Positions 17,514-25,983 of a stretch of 64,000 nucleotides of DNA are shown here, piece after piece. The notes under the pieces were generated by a model. It did no database searches. It had not been told where the DNA came from and was given only the letters and a program-made list of their open reading frames with translations. Position numbers and translations under genes: made by a program. Source of the DNA: Streptomyces sp. NRRL S-118 (lineage in GTDB: Bacteria; Actinomycetota; Actinomycetes; Streptomycetales; Streptomycetaceae); contig NZ_KL591023.1 in NCBI RefSeq assembly GCF_000716335.1, positions 1-64,000 of the forward strand, read 5' to 3'. How positions within the stretch are numbered: the first letter of the stretch is position 1; every line of letters begins with the position of its first letter.

Positions 17514-18875
17514 TCAGTCGCGCAGGGCGTGGCGGTGGCCGTCGCCGGGCAGGGTGGCCAGGGCGAGCGCGCTCACGGCGCACGTGGCGGCCACGTAGTA
17601 CGCGGGGACGTCGACGCTGCCGGTCCGTTCGATCGTCCAGGTGACGATCAGGCCCGCGCAGCCGGAGAACACCGCGTTGGACAGCGCGTACGCCAGGCCC
17701 AGCCCGGTGTACCGGACGTGCGTGGGGAACATCTCCGCGAGCATCGCCGGCCCCGGCCCCGCCATCAGGCCGACGACCGCGCCCGCGGCGAACACCGCGA
17801 GGCCCTTGGCGACCGCCCCGGTGGAGGGGTCCCGCAACACGCCCAGCAGTGGGAAGGCGAGGAGGACGGCGAGCGCCGCACCGGCCACCATCACCGCGCG
17901 CCGGCCCACGCGGTCGCTGAGCGCACCCGCCGGGAGGATCGTGGCCGCGAAGCCCAGATTGCCCAGGACGGTGGCCACCAGCGCCTGCCGGAAGGAGGCG
18001 TTCAGGCTGCTCTGGAGGTATGACGGGAGGACGACGAGGAAGGTGTAGCCGGCCGCCGACCAGCCCATCAGCCGGCCGGCCGCGAGCACGATCGCGCGCG
18101 CCGCCTCTCCGGGCGCGGCGGTGACGGGATGGGGCGCCTTCCGCGGCGCGGCGGCTACGGACCGGGCCGCCTCCTGCCGCCGGAACGACGGCGTCTCCTC
18201 GAGGCGCAGCCGCAGCCACAGGGCGCCCAGCCCCATGGGCAGCGTCAGCAGGAACGGCACCCGCCACCCCCAGCCCTCCAGCTGGTCCTGCGTCAGGATC
18301 GTGGCCAGCAGGGCGGCCACCCCGGCTCCGCCGAGCAGTCCCAGCGCCACGGTGAACGACTGCCACGCCCCGTACAGGCCGCGCCTGCCCGGTGGGGCGC
18401 ATTCGGTCATCACCGAGACGGCGCCCCCGAACTCGCCGCCCGCGGAGAGCCCTTGGACGGCGCGCAGCAGGGTGAGCATCCACGGTGCGGCGGCGCCCAG
18501 CGTCGCGTACGTGGGCAGCAGGCCGATCAGGGTGGTCGCGCCCGTCATCAGCAGGATGACGAGGATCAGCGTCGGCCGCCGGCCGGCCCGGTCGCCGATC
18601 CGGCCGAACAGCGCCGCTCCCACCGGGCGGAAGAAGAACGCCAGCGCGAAGGACGCGTACGTCTTGACCAGGGCCTCGGCGCCGCCGGTGCCCGCGGGGT
18701 CGAAGAACCGGGCGGCGATGATCGTGGCGAACCAGCCGTAGACGCCGAACTCGTACCACTCGATGAAGTTGCCGACCGAGCCCGCCACCAGTGAACCGCG
18801 CGACCGCGGCGGCACGGCTGCCGCTCCGCCGGTCCCTCCGGGCGGTGAGGAGGTGGTCGTCCGCCGGCTCTCCAT
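17514..18875 (-). CDS. MFS transporter, metabolite:H+ symporter (MHS) type
   Basis: 453 residues, 12 predicted helices. MHS hallmarks are GSVGNFIEWYEFGVYGWFA in TM1, FFRPVGAALFGRIGDRAGRR (loop 2-3 motif) and LRAVQGLSAGGEFGGAVSVM. Members import dicarboxylates, betaine, shikimate or similar small acids by proton symport. It could import an amino-sugar or organic acid, given the anmK gene following at 16 bases, but the substrate cannot be read from sequence. A consensus promoter sits immediately upstream and the mRNA looks leaderless. Confidence 0.9.
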   Translation of the reverse strand: MESRRTTTSSPPGGTGGAAAVPPRSRGSLVAGSVGNFIEWYEFGVYGWFATIIAARFFDPAGTGGAEALVKTYASFALAFFFRPVGAALFGRIGDRAGRRPTLILVILLMTGATTLIGLLPTYATLGAAAPWMLTLLRAVQGLSAGGEFGGAVSVMTECAPPGRRGLYGAWQSFTVALGLLGGAGVAALLATILTQDQLEGWGWRVPFLLTLPMGLGALWLRLRLEETPSFRRQEAARSVAAAPRKAPHPVTAAPGEAARAIVLAAGRLMGWSAAGYTFLVVLPSYLQSSLNASFRQALVATVLGNLGFAATILPAGALSDRVGRRAVMVAGAALAVLLAFPLLGVLRDPSTGAVAKGLAVFAAGAVVGLMAGPGPAMLAEMFPTHVRYTGLGLAYALSNAVFSGCAGLIVTWTIERTGSVDVPAYYVAATCAVSALALATLPGDGHRHALRD

Positions 18876-18883
18876 GAAAGTTC

Positions 18884-18912
18884 GTTACATCATCACAGCC
18901 GTTCGCTGTCAA
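18884..18912 (-). promoter_or_regulatory. Consensus HrdB promoter, probably giving a leaderless mRNA
   Basis: TTGACA (18907-18912), a 17-base spacer and TGTAAC (18884-18889) lie on the minus strand. Only 8 bases separate the -10 from the transporter ATG at 18875, so transcription should start at or within two bases of the start codon. Confidence 0.7.
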
Positions 18913-19014
18913 TTACTTTCACCGGCGCGGTGCGGAGCACCTTCGGACGGTGCGGCACCGCACGTCGGCGGCAGGACGGTCCGGCGCTCGCGATGCGCAG
19001 GCACAAAGGTGCAT

Positions 19015-19038
19015 ATACGGTGTAAAGGCAGCCCGTAT
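19015..19038. repeat. Short inverted repeat in a divergent region
   Basis: ATACGG (19015-19020) and CCGTAT (19033-19038) are separated by 12 bases, in the 332-base region 18876-19207 between the MHS transporter and the methyltransferase. Together with the transporter promoter, this is all I recognise there. A regulator site is possible. Confidence 0.3.
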
Positions 19039-19207
19039 GGCGTATTCGGGTCCTCTGGAGGCGAGACCACCGGCAGGTCGGCGTGGAGACGATCACCCGT
19101 CGTGAGAAGTGGCTCCGCCCCGACGGACGCTCCAGCTGCCGCACGCAGTCTCTGATGGTGGAGAACATGACAGTCGCGGGAGCGGGGACGACGGCCGGGT
19201 GGCGGAC

Positions 19208-20011
19208 ATGAGCGCGGACAGGAACCCGGGCCCGCCGGCCCCCGAGGGGCACGACGACGACGGACACGAGCACCGGTTCAACGCCGACGCGGACTGGGAC
19301 CGGTGGCCCGTCACCGCCTACCTGACCGAGAACTACCGGCGTATGCACAGCTCGGACGCCACGGTCATCCGCCACCACTCCGCCTTCTACCGGCAGTTCG
19401 CCGCCGGAAGCGTCGGCCGGTCCCTGGAGTTCGGGGCGGGGCCGAACCTCTACCCGCTGATGCCGGCCGCCGCCGTCGTCCGTGTCATCGACGCGCTGGA
19501 GCCGGGGGCCGGCAACGTCGCCTACCTCGCGGGCCAGCTGGAACGACCCGACGAGAGCTGGCGGACCTTCTACGACCTGTGCCGCGAGCTCGACCCCCGG
19601 CTGCCGGTCTCCCTCACCGAGGCGCTGTCCCGGGTCCGCGTCCTCCACGCCGACGCGACCGCCGTGCCCGAGGGCGCCTACGACCTCGCGTCGATGAATT
19701 TCGTCGCCGAGAGCGTCACCGAGGACGCGGACGAGTTCGCCGAACTCTGCGGCCTCTTCATCCGCGCCGTACGGCCCGGCGGACACCTGGTCGCGGCCTT
19801 CATGGAGAACATGCCCAGCTACCGGATCGGCGCCGGGCTGGAGTGGCCGGCCTTCCCGGTGGACTCCACGACGCTGCGGGAGGTCTTCGGCCCGCACACC
19901 GCCGACCTGCACCTCGCACGTGTCGACAAGGACCCCGGCCTGCCGGACCACGGGGACACGGGCATGGTGCTGCTCCGGCCGGAGCGCGCTCAGCCGGGCG
20001 GCCCCGGGTGA
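19208..20011 (+). CDS. NNMT/PNMT/TEMT-like SAM-dependent methyltransferase
   Basis: 267 residues from MSADRNPGPPAPEG. After an acidic leader the core begins FNADADWDRWPVTAYLTENYR, followed by motif I SLEFGAGPNLYPLMPAAA, VRVIDALEPGAGNVAYL, DATAVPEGAYDLASMNFVAE (acidic loop) and VRPGGHLVAAFMENM. This pattern is that of the NNMT/PNMT/TEMT methyltransferase group found widely in Streptomyces. The acceptor is unknown. The ribosome site is weak, and an in-frame upstream start at 19109 cannot be excluded. Confidence 0.8.
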   Translation: MSADRNPGPPAPEGHDDDGHEHRFNADADWDRWPVTAYLTENYRRMHSSDATVIRHHSAFYRQFAAGSVGRSLEFGAGPNLYPLMPAAAVVRVIDALEPGAGNVAYLAGQLERPDESWRTFYDLCRELDPRLPVSLTEALSRVRVLHADATAVPEGAYDLASMNFVAESVTEDADEFAELCGLFIRAVRPGGHLVAAFMENMPSYRIGAGLEWPAFPVDSTTLREVFGPHTADLHLARVDKDPGLPDHGDTGMVLLRPERAQPGGPG

Positions 20012-20358
20012 AGGAGCGCGTCCCGTTCGCCGGGCGGCTCCCCGCTCCGGCCCCTCACCGGCCGGCCCCTCCATTCCCGCCCGCGCCCGGAGCGCCACCG
20101 GTGGGCCCGGACCGCAGGCGCCGGCGCACCAACAGGTGCCGTGTCGGCAGAGCCTGACCTTCCGCCAGTAAGCCCGCGAAGCAGGTGGGTTCGCGGAGCG
20201 TCGATGCGGGCACACCGCGCGACCGGCGGGGGAGTGCGGCCCGGGCGGATGACAAAAGACCACGGGAAGTGGAACCTCTGGCCACTGCTGTCCCTCTTCT
20301 CTCCCGACACGCGCGCGCTGCCAGCTGAAAGAGACGACCGTACGAAGAGAGCACAGCC
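20012..20358. other. 347-base intergenic region with a short hairpin
   Basis: Upstream of the TPR/polyprenyl-synthase operon. CCGCGAA (20174-20180) pairs with TTCGCGG (20190-20196). I see no gene, known riboswitch or clear promoter hexamers; the operon promoter must be here. Confidence 0.4.
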
Positions 20359-21405
20359 ATGTTCAGCAAGGCCCTCGCGCCCGAGTACCAAGGGGCCCTC
20401 AGCGCCCTGTCCGTCAACTCCTCGCTCACCGACGTCCTCGCCGCCGCGACCGAGCAGCTGGCCGCCGCCCAGCGCGCCGGTGACGCCCGCGAGACGGCCC
20501 GCGCCGCCCTCGCCGTCGCCGAGGCCCACCGCCGGCTCGGCGACGTCCGGGCCGCCGACCGGGCGTGGAAGAGCGGTTACCGCACGGCCCGTTCGGCCGG
20601 TGACCTCTCCGGCATGGCCTGGGCCCTGTGGAGCGGCGGCACCCTCGCCCGCCAGCGCGGTGCCCTGGCGCTCGCCTTCCGGCTCCTGCGGTACGCGGCC
20701 GACACCGGCAAGCGCGGCGGCGATGTCGTCGCCCACGGCTACTCCCTCGCCGGACTTGCCGAAACCGGCCGCATCCAGGGCGACTACGCCGCCGTGGAGG
20801 CCCTCCACGACGAACTGCTCGCCGAGGCCCGCCGCCGCGGCGAGGCCCGGCACACCGTCTGGGCGCTGGAGGGCATCGCGCAGATCCACCGCAACACCGG
20901 CCGCTACGACAGTGCCTACGCCCTCTTCGAGGAGGCCGCCGGGATCGCCGAGCGCGCCGACGACCGCCGCGGCCACGCCTGGGCCCTGCGCGGCCTGGCG
21001 GACATCGTCTCCGTACGGGACGGCGATCCGGAGCGCGCCCTGGACCTGCTCGCCCGCGCCGAGGCGACCTGCCGCGAGATGAACCTGTCGAGCGCGCTGG
21101 CCTACAACCACAAGATGCGCGCCAACGTGTTCTACCGGGCGGGACGGTACGAGGAGGCGCGCGAGACCTACGACCTCGCCCTGGCCGAGTTCCGCGAGAT
21201 GGGCGAGCCGCGCGGCGAGGCCCTCTCCCGCCTCGGTGCCGCCAAGGCCCGGGCGCGGCTCGGTGCCGACCCGGCGCACACGGCCGCCGAACTCGCCGAC
21301 CTGCGCGGCGTACTGGACCGTCTGGGCCTCCACCACGCCCGCGCCATGGTGGACCGGGCCCGCGCGGAGCTGGGCCTCGACACGACACCGGTGACCGCCC
21401 GATGA
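20359..21405 (+). CDS. TPR-repeat protein coupled to a polyprenyl synthase
   Basis: 348 residues made almost entirely of TPR helical pairs. Examples are AALAVAEAHRRLGDVRAADR, WALWSGGTLARQRGALALAF, YSLAGLAETGRIQGDYAAVE, WALEGIAQIHRNTGRYDSAY, WALRGLADIVSVRDGDPERA and MRANVFYRAGRYEEARETYD. No catalytic motif, signal or membrane helix. Its stop overlaps the ATG of the polyprenyl synthase (ATGA), so the two are made together. A scaffold or activator role for that enzyme is the natural inference. Confidence 0.85.
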   Translation: MFSKALAPEYQGALSALSVNSSLTDVLAAATEQLAAAQRAGDARETARAALAVAEAHRRLGDVRAADRAWKSGYRTARSAGDLSGMAWALWSGGTLARQRGALALAFRLLRYAADTGKRGGDVVAHGYSLAGLAETGRIQGDYAAVEALHDELLAEARRRGEARHTVWALEGIAQIHRNTGRYDSAYALFEEAAGIAERADDRRGHAWALRGLADIVSVRDGDPERALDLLARAEATCREMNLSSALAYNHKMRANVFYRAGRYEEARETYDLALAEFREMGEPRGEALSRLGAAKARARLGADPAHTAAELADLRGVLDRLGLHHARAMVDRARAELGLDTTPVTAR

Positions 21406-22574
21406 CCCGGCCCGTGACCGCGCACACCGCGACGACCGCGAACACGGCCACCACGACCGCCGCGACGACCGCGAACACGACCGCAGCGACCACGAACCGT
21501 GTCGCCACGGACCCCGTCACCCCCGGTGCCGCGACCACGGCCCCCGCGCAGACGCTGGCCCGCTGCCGCGCGCTGGTCGAGCCCGCCCTGCGGGAGCGCG
21601 TCGGGGGACTGCACAGCTGGCCCGCGGAGATGGCCGGCTATGCGTTCGGCTGGTGCGAGGTCGGCGGGGAACCCCGTGCCGGCGCGGCGGGCAAGGGGTT
21701 GCGCCAGGCGCTCGCGATCCTGTGCGCCGAGGCCGCCGGAGCCCCCGGTGACCTCGCGGTCGACGGCGCCGTCGCCGTCGAACTCGTGCACACCTTCTCC
21801 CTGGTGCACGACGACATCATGGACGGCGACGACACGCGCAGACAGCGCCCGGCCGTCTGGAAGGCGTACGGCACCGGCCCCGCGGTGCTCGCCGGGGACG
21901 CGCTCTTCGCCCTCGCCTTCGAGGTTCTCGCCGGAGCACCTGCCCCGCACGGCGCGGCGGCCGTGCGCCGGCTCTCCCGGGACATGGCCGACCTCGTCGA
22001 GGGCCAGGCCGAGGACCTCCTCTTCGAGAGCCGGCCGTGGACCGGGCCCGGTGCCGTGGAGGTCGGAGCGTACCTGCGGATGGCCGAGCGGAAGACCGGC
22101 GCGCTGCTGGGCTGCGCGTCGGCGCTCGGAGCGCTGCTGGCCGGGGCGCCCGCGCCGGTCGTGGACGCCCTGTCCGTGGCCGGGCGCCATCTGGGCGTGG
22201 CCTTCCAGGCCGCCGACGACGTGCTCGGACTGTGGGGAGACCCCGCGGTCACGGGCAAGCCCGCCCACGGTGACCTGCGCCGCCGCAAGAAGACCCTCCC
22301 GGTGCTCATGGCCCTGGCGGCGCCTCACCCCGCGGCCGCCCGGCTCGCCACGCGCCTCACGGCCATGGGGCCGGGAGGCGGGGAGCCGGGCGACGCCGTG
22401 CTGCGGGAGCTGGCCGCCCTGGTGGCGGAGGCGGGGGGACGGGAGGCCGCGCTGGCGGAGGCGCGGCGCCGCCTGGACCTCGCCGCGGAGGCGCTGAACA
22501 GCGTCCCCCTGGCGCCGGCTCCGGCCGCGGAACTGCTCGCCCTGCTGCCGTTCGCCGTCGGGCGCGTCAGCTGA
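21402..22574 (+). CDS. Polyprenyl (geranylgeranyl-type) diphosphate synthase
   Basis: 390 residues. Residues 1-45 are an Ala/Thr/Asn low-complexity tail (TANTATTTAATTANTTAATT). The trans-isoprenyl synthase domain follows: GKGLRQALAILCAEAAG, first Asp-rich motif LVHDDIMDGDDTRRQRP, GDALFALAFEVL, MADLVEGQAEDLLFE, ERKTGALLGCAS, and the second motif FQAADDVLGLWGDP (DDxxG rather than DDxxD), then GDLRRRKKTLPVLMAL. It condenses IPP with allylic diphosphates. The chain-length residues before motif 1 (ELVHTFSL) give no firm product, C15 or C20. The repetitive N-terminus is unusual for the family. Confidence 0.9.
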   Translation: MTRPVTAHTATTANTATTTAATTANTTAATTNRVATDPVTPGAATTAPAQTLARCRALVEPALRERVGGLHSWPAEMAGYAFGWCEVGGEPRAGAAGKGLRQALAILCAEAAGAPGDLAVDGAVAVELVHTFSLVHDDIMDGDDTRRQRPAVWKAYGTGPAVLAGDALFALAFEVLAGAPAPHGAAAVRRLSRDMADLVEGQAEDLLFESRPWTGPGAVEVGAYLRMAERKTGALLGCASALGALLAGAPAPVVDALSVAGRHLGVAFQAADDVLGLWGDPAVTGKPAHGDLRRRKKTLPVLMALAAPHPAAARLATRLTAMGPGGGEPGDAVLRELAALVAEAGGREAALAEARRRLDLAAEALNSVPLAPAPAAELLALLPFAVGRVS

Positions 22575-22639
22575 AAGTCGTCGGCCGATGCACCGCCGGG
22601 CGTCGGCCGTGCGGCCGGTGTCGGCCGTCGGCCCGACCG

Positions 22640-23710
22640 TCAGCAGCTGTCCGCCGTCGGGTCGAGGGCCCGCAGCCAGCGCAGCAGGGCCGATGCGGCG
22701 AGTCCCGCGGCGAGCGCGGCACACACCACCGCCACGGCACTCGCCCACGCGTACGGACCGCCGAGGCTGCTGGTCAGCAGGTCCGTGTCACCGACGCCGG
22801 CCGTGGCGTGCAGCGCGACGATGCCGACTCCGGTCGCGGCCGCGGCCGCCCAGATCCGTACCGTGTCGCGCAGGGTGAGCCAGGCACCGACTCCCAGGCA
22901 GAGCGCGGTCACGCCGACCGCCAGCAGGCCGGTGCTGTCGGCGGACCGCAGGCCGGGGAGGTCGGAGGGCAGGTGGACCAGGCCGCAGACGAGGAGCACG
23001 AAGGCGGCGGGCCAGCGCAGGACGGAACGCAGGCCGGGGGCGATGGCGTCGGCGTCGCCCGGAGTGCCGGCGTGGACCCGGGCGGCCGCGGCCGCCGGCC
23101 GCTTGCGCTCCTCGGCCCTCCTGGCGTCGTCCTTCCGGCCGGAGGACTCCCCGCCCTCGGCCTTCCTGTCGCCGGGCTTGCGGAGGAAGACCCTCTTGTC
23201 GCCCGCCCGGAGGGTGGTGGTCCTGCCGTCGGCGGCCTTCGCCGCGCCCGCCGGGCTGTCGCCCGCGGGTGCCGGGGCCGCATCCCGCGCAATGTCCCCG
23301 GCGGTGGCGGCGGACCGGGGCCGGCCCCCGCCGTCCTCGGTGCAGAGGATGTCGACCAGCTGGGCGACCTCCTCGATGGGTCTGCCGACGGCAGCGGCGC
23401 GCAGCGTCGTGTCGGCCTCGTCGAGGTGATGCGGGGGCTCCCCCAGCATGGCGACCAGTTGCCGGACCTCCTCCAGCGGCCGGGCCACGGCGGCGGCACG
23501 CAGCGCCTCGTCGCCCGGGCTGGACACCTCCTTGGTCCGCTTGAGCAGGCTCACCAGTGCGGCGACCTCTTCCAGCGGCCGATAGGTGGCCGCGGTCCAC
23601 AGCAGGGTGCGTATCGGCTCGTCGGTCCCTTCCGCGGGCTGTCCGACCTGCTCTTCGCCGGCCTCGGGCGGGGGAGGGGAGGGGGGTGTTGCCGGATGGT
23701 CGGTGGTCAT
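22640..23710 (-). CDS. Membrane protein with three N-terminal RPLEEV repeats
   Basis: 356 residues. The cytoplasmic N-terminal half has three similar units of about 36 residues: TAATYRPLEEVAALVSLLK, AAVARPLEEVRQLVAMLG and AAVGRPIEEVAQLVDILC. A charged, disordered linker follows (about 140-230, rich in Lys/Arg/Glu). The C-terminal half has four membrane helices, beginning WPAAFVLLVCGLVHLPSDLP. The topology recalls unnamed Streptomyces membrane proteins of unknown function. The ATG at 23710 has GGAG 8 bases upstream. It stands alone, convergent with the polyprenyl synthase. The repeats may bind a partner or each other. Confidence 0.8.
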   Translation of the reverse strand: MTTDHPATPPSPPPPEAGEEQVGQPAEGTDEPIRTLLWTAATYRPLEEVAALVSLLKRTKEVSSPGDEALRAAAVARPLEEVRQLVAMLGEPPHHLDEADTTLRAAAVGRPIEEVAQLVDILCTEDGGGRPRSAATAGDIARDAAPAPAGDSPAGAAKAADGRTTTLRAGDKRVFLRKPGDRKAEGGESSGRKDDARRAEERKRPAAAAARVHAGTPGDADAIAPGLRSVLRWPAAFVLLVCGLVHLPSDLPGLRSADSTGLLAVGVTALCLGVGAWLTLRDTVRIWAAAAATGVGIVALHATAGVGDTDLLTSSLGGPYAWASAVAVVCAALAAGLAASALLRWLRALDPTADSC

Positions 23711-24029
23711 GGCGCGGCTCCATTCGCCGAACGTTCGGTGAGGCACACACCGTGTCGTTGGACCATCTAAGGGGCATTTGGCCCCATTGCGCCATCCGGG
23801 AGCAGCGGAAGGGGGTATGCCGCGACCGCGCCGATTCAGGGGGCGGCGATCCCGCCTTGGGCGTGCGGGTGGCCGAAGGCCACGTCACTTGGTTGACAGC
23901 GGCGTGTACGTGGCGCACATGGGCGCCACCTGGTTCGACGGCGCGCCACGGGGCCTGAAGGGCGCGCCGGCTGAAGCGCCACGCCGCACCGGCCGCCGGC
24001 GGGCCCCACCACCGGCGAGCGGGTCGAGC

Positions 24030-24395
24030 CGGAGGGCCGGCTCGACGAGGCAGTCCGCGCCGTCGAGGTCCCCGACGCCGTCTTCGCCCTGTCGCGCCAC
24101 GGCCGCCGCACGGTCCGCTGCGGCGGTACGGCGCCGCCCCCGCCCGTCCCGCGCGACCGTCCTGCAGCGCGGCCTCGGCCCACGGCGCGTGCACGCCCTC
24201 ACCTGGTTCCGGCACCCCACCGACCACGGGCCGATGTGCTTCCACGCCGGCGCGGCCGGCGGGCAGCAGGCGTTCCCGGGCTTCCGCCCCGCCACGGCGA
24301 CGGCCCCGGCCGCCGCCTCCACCCGCCGCAACAGCGGCCGGGCGACGCGTTCGCCGCCACGGCGTACAGGCTGCTGGCAGGCCTGCCGCCCTGAT
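24030..24395 (+). pseudogene. Remains of a serine hydrolase (beta-lactamase-fold) gene
   Basis: Fragments of a class-C beta-lactamase-like serine hydrolase are readable in different frames. An N-terminal piece reads LDEAVRAVEVPDAVFALSRH then GRRTVRCGG. A C-terminal piece reads LTWFRHPTDHGP then FHAGAAGGQQAFPGFRPAT, matching the HxGATxGQQAFLGF block of this family. In a third frame the ending reads FAATAYRLLAGLPP before TGA at 24393-24395. The catalytic SxxK and YxN regions are missing and at least two frameshifts are needed. This accounts for much of the 728-base gap between the repeat-membrane protein and alkB; the remainder shows nothing else. Confidence 0.65.
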
Positions 24396-24425
24396 CATGA
24401 ATAGCTCATGTGTTCGATGCCGGTC

Positions 24426-24431
24426 TACGCT
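24426..24431 (+). promoter_or_regulatory. -10 element placed for leaderless alkB mRNA
   Basis: TACGCT lies 7 bases before the alkB ATG, leaving no room for a leader; the purine-rich GGAGGGC in between is too close to serve as a ribosome site. The same arrangement precedes the methyltransferase gene at 30532. Confidence 0.4.
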
Positions 24432-24438
24432 GGAGGGC

Positions 24439-25065
24439 ATGGCACAGCACCTCCAGAGCTCGCTCTTCGACCAGAGCGACGACATCCGGCTCGGCCCGCT
24501 CACCGGCGTCCGGCGGACCGTCCTCGGCGCAGGGGCGTGGATCGACCTGCTTCCCGGCTGGCTGTCGGGAGCGGACGCCCTCTTCGGCGAACTGGTCTCC
24601 ACCGTGCCCTGGCGGGCCGAGCGCCGGCACATGTACGACCACGAGGTCGCCGTGCCACGGCTCCTCGCCTTCTACGGCGCCGACGACCCCCTGCCGCATC
24701 CGGTGCTCCAGGAGGCCCGCGCCGCCCTGTCCGCCCACTACGGCGCCGAGCTGGGAGAGCCGTTCGCCACGGCGGGGCTGTGCTACTACCGCGACGGCCG
24801 CGACAGCGTCGCCTGGCACGGCGACCGCATCGGCCGGGGCGCGCGGGAGGACACCATGGTCGCCATCCTCTCGGTCGGCGAACCGCGGCACCTCGCGCTG
24901 CGGCCCCGCGGCGGCGGCGCGCCCATGCGACTGCCTCTCGGCCACGGCGACCTGGTCGTGATGGGCGGGTCGTGCCAGCGGACCTGGGAGCACGCCGTCC
25001 CCAAGACCACGAAGGACGTCGGACCGCGGATCAGTGTCCAGTTCCGGCCCCGGGGAGTGCGCTGA
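24439..25065 (+). CDS. alkB: AlkB-like Fe(II)/2-oxoglutarate dioxygenase
   Basis: 208 residues. The double-stranded beta-helix core shows the iron ligands His and Asp in SVAWHGDRIGRG and the distal His in WEHAVPKTT. The 2-oxoglutarate-binding arginines are in PRISVQFRPR. Upstream are YYRDGRDSVAW and HLALRPRGGG, as in streptomycete AlkB homologues. Function by family: oxidative removal of alkyl groups from DNA or RNA bases. An upstream ATG at 24397 adds 14 residues without a ribosome site, so 24439 is preferred. Convergent with the carbonic anhydrase gene. Confidence 0.88.
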   Translation: MAQHLQSSLFDQSDDIRLGPLTGVRRTVLGAGAWIDLLPGWLSGADALFGELVSTVPWRAERRHMYDHEVAVPRLLAFYGADDPLPHPVLQEARAALSAHYGAELGEPFATAGLCYYRDGRDSVAWHGDRIGRGAREDTMVAILSVGEPRHLALRPRGGGAPMRLPLGHGDLVVMGGSCQRTWEHAVPKTTKDVGPRISVQFRPRGVR

Positions 25066-25073
25066 GCCCCCGC

Positions 25074-25091
25074 CGGCCGGCGCCCCGGCCG
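25074..25091. terminator. GC hairpin between alkB and carbonic anhydrase
   Basis: CGGCCGG (25074-25080) and CCGGCCG (25085-25091) form a 7-pair all-GC stem with a 4-base loop in the 31-base gap between two converging genes. Confidence 0.5.
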
Positions 25092-25096
25092 CCGGG

Positions 25097-25885
25097 TCAG
25101 GCGACGCGGTGGACCAGCTGGCTCGCCAGCTCGTACCGGGCGCCGACGACGGCGAGCGCGCCCGTCTCCACCCGGGCCGCCAGGTCGGGCTCGGCGGCGA
25201 GCCGGGACGTCACGAGCCGTACCTGCGCCGTGATCGTCGCGTCGACGCGGGCAGGCCCGCTCCGGCCGCGGTCGATCGCGGGCCGGATCTGCTCCGCGAC
25301 GTACGCGATGTGCGCGGGCAGCTCCTCACCGGTCTCATCGGCGTGCACCGCCGCGCCGACCGCCCCGCAGGACTGGTGGCCGAGCACCATGACGAGCGGG
25401 ATGCCGAGCTCCAGCACGCCGTAGGCGATGCTGCCGAGCACGGCCTCGTCGAGCACCTCGCCCGCGGAGCGGACGGTCATCAGGTCCCCCAGTCCCTGGT
25501 CGAAGACGAGCTCCGGCGGGACGCGCGAGTCGATGCAGCCCAGGACGACGGCGAACGGGTGCTGGCCGGATACGGCCGCCACCCGGTCGGCCCTGGCCTC
25601 GTGGGGATGGGTCTGGTGCAGGGCCCGCCACCGTTCGTTGCCGTGCGCCAGGGCGCGCAGCGCCGCGGCGGGGGTGGCGGGCCGCTTCCCGCGGGCGCCT
25701 CCCCCGGTCCGCGCGGCCGCGGACGGGGCGCCGGCGACGAGGCCGGTGGTGAGGGCCGCGGTGCCGCCGAACGCCGCCCGCAGCAGGCTCCGCCGGCGCG
25801 TTCCGGCCGTGGTCACGGCATCGGCCGGCCGTGTGGATATGTCTCCTGGAGTCGAGGTCACGCCCGGGAACGTACGCCTGACCAT
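25097..25885 (-). CDS. Tat-exported beta-carbonic anhydrase
   Basis: 262 residues. The N-terminus has a twin-arginine-type signal, TRRRSLLRAAFGG, followed by a hydrophobic stretch and an Ala cleavage region (about residues 30-65). The beta-CA core has the zinc ligands and catalytic dyad in VLGCIDSRVPPEL (Cys, Asp-Arg) and LGHQSCGAVGAAV (His, Cys), with GDLMTVRSAGEV between. It interconverts CO2 and bicarbonate outside the membrane. The ATG at 25885 starts MVRRTFPGV. A longer in-frame extension to 25981 would reach across the promoter space toward the divergent phosphatase gene and is unlikely. Confidence 0.88.
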   Translation of the reverse strand: MVRRTFPGVTSTPGDISTRPADAVTTAGTRRRSLLRAAFGGTAALTTGLVAGAPSAAARTGGGARGKRPATPAAALRALAHGNERWRALHQTHPHEARADRVAAVSGQHPFAVVLGCIDSRVPPELVFDQGLGDLMTVRSAGEVLDEAVLGSIAYGVLELGIPLVMVLGHQSCGAVGAAVHADETGEELPAHIAYVAEQIRPAIDRGRSGPARVDATITAQVRLVTSRLAAEPDLAARVETGALAVVGARYELASQLVHRVA

Positions 25886-25983
25886 GATCCGTTCTGTTCG
25901 ATTTTGATCATCGTTGGGTCGGTGTTGGGCGAATCCTGGACTCCGCTGGCGTTCCGTGTCCGGCCGGCGACCGACGGTCACGC

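Noticed and set aside
20130..20358. Riboswitch or tRNA-like element upstream of the TPR/polyprenyl operon
   Set aside because: Only one 7-pair hairpin is seen; no conserved riboswitch core or cloverleaf.
20359..22574. Family 2 encapsulin operon
   Set aside because: No shell gene with a cyclic-nucleotide-binding insertion is present near the polyprenyl synthase; kept only as a hypothesis for its N-terminal tail.
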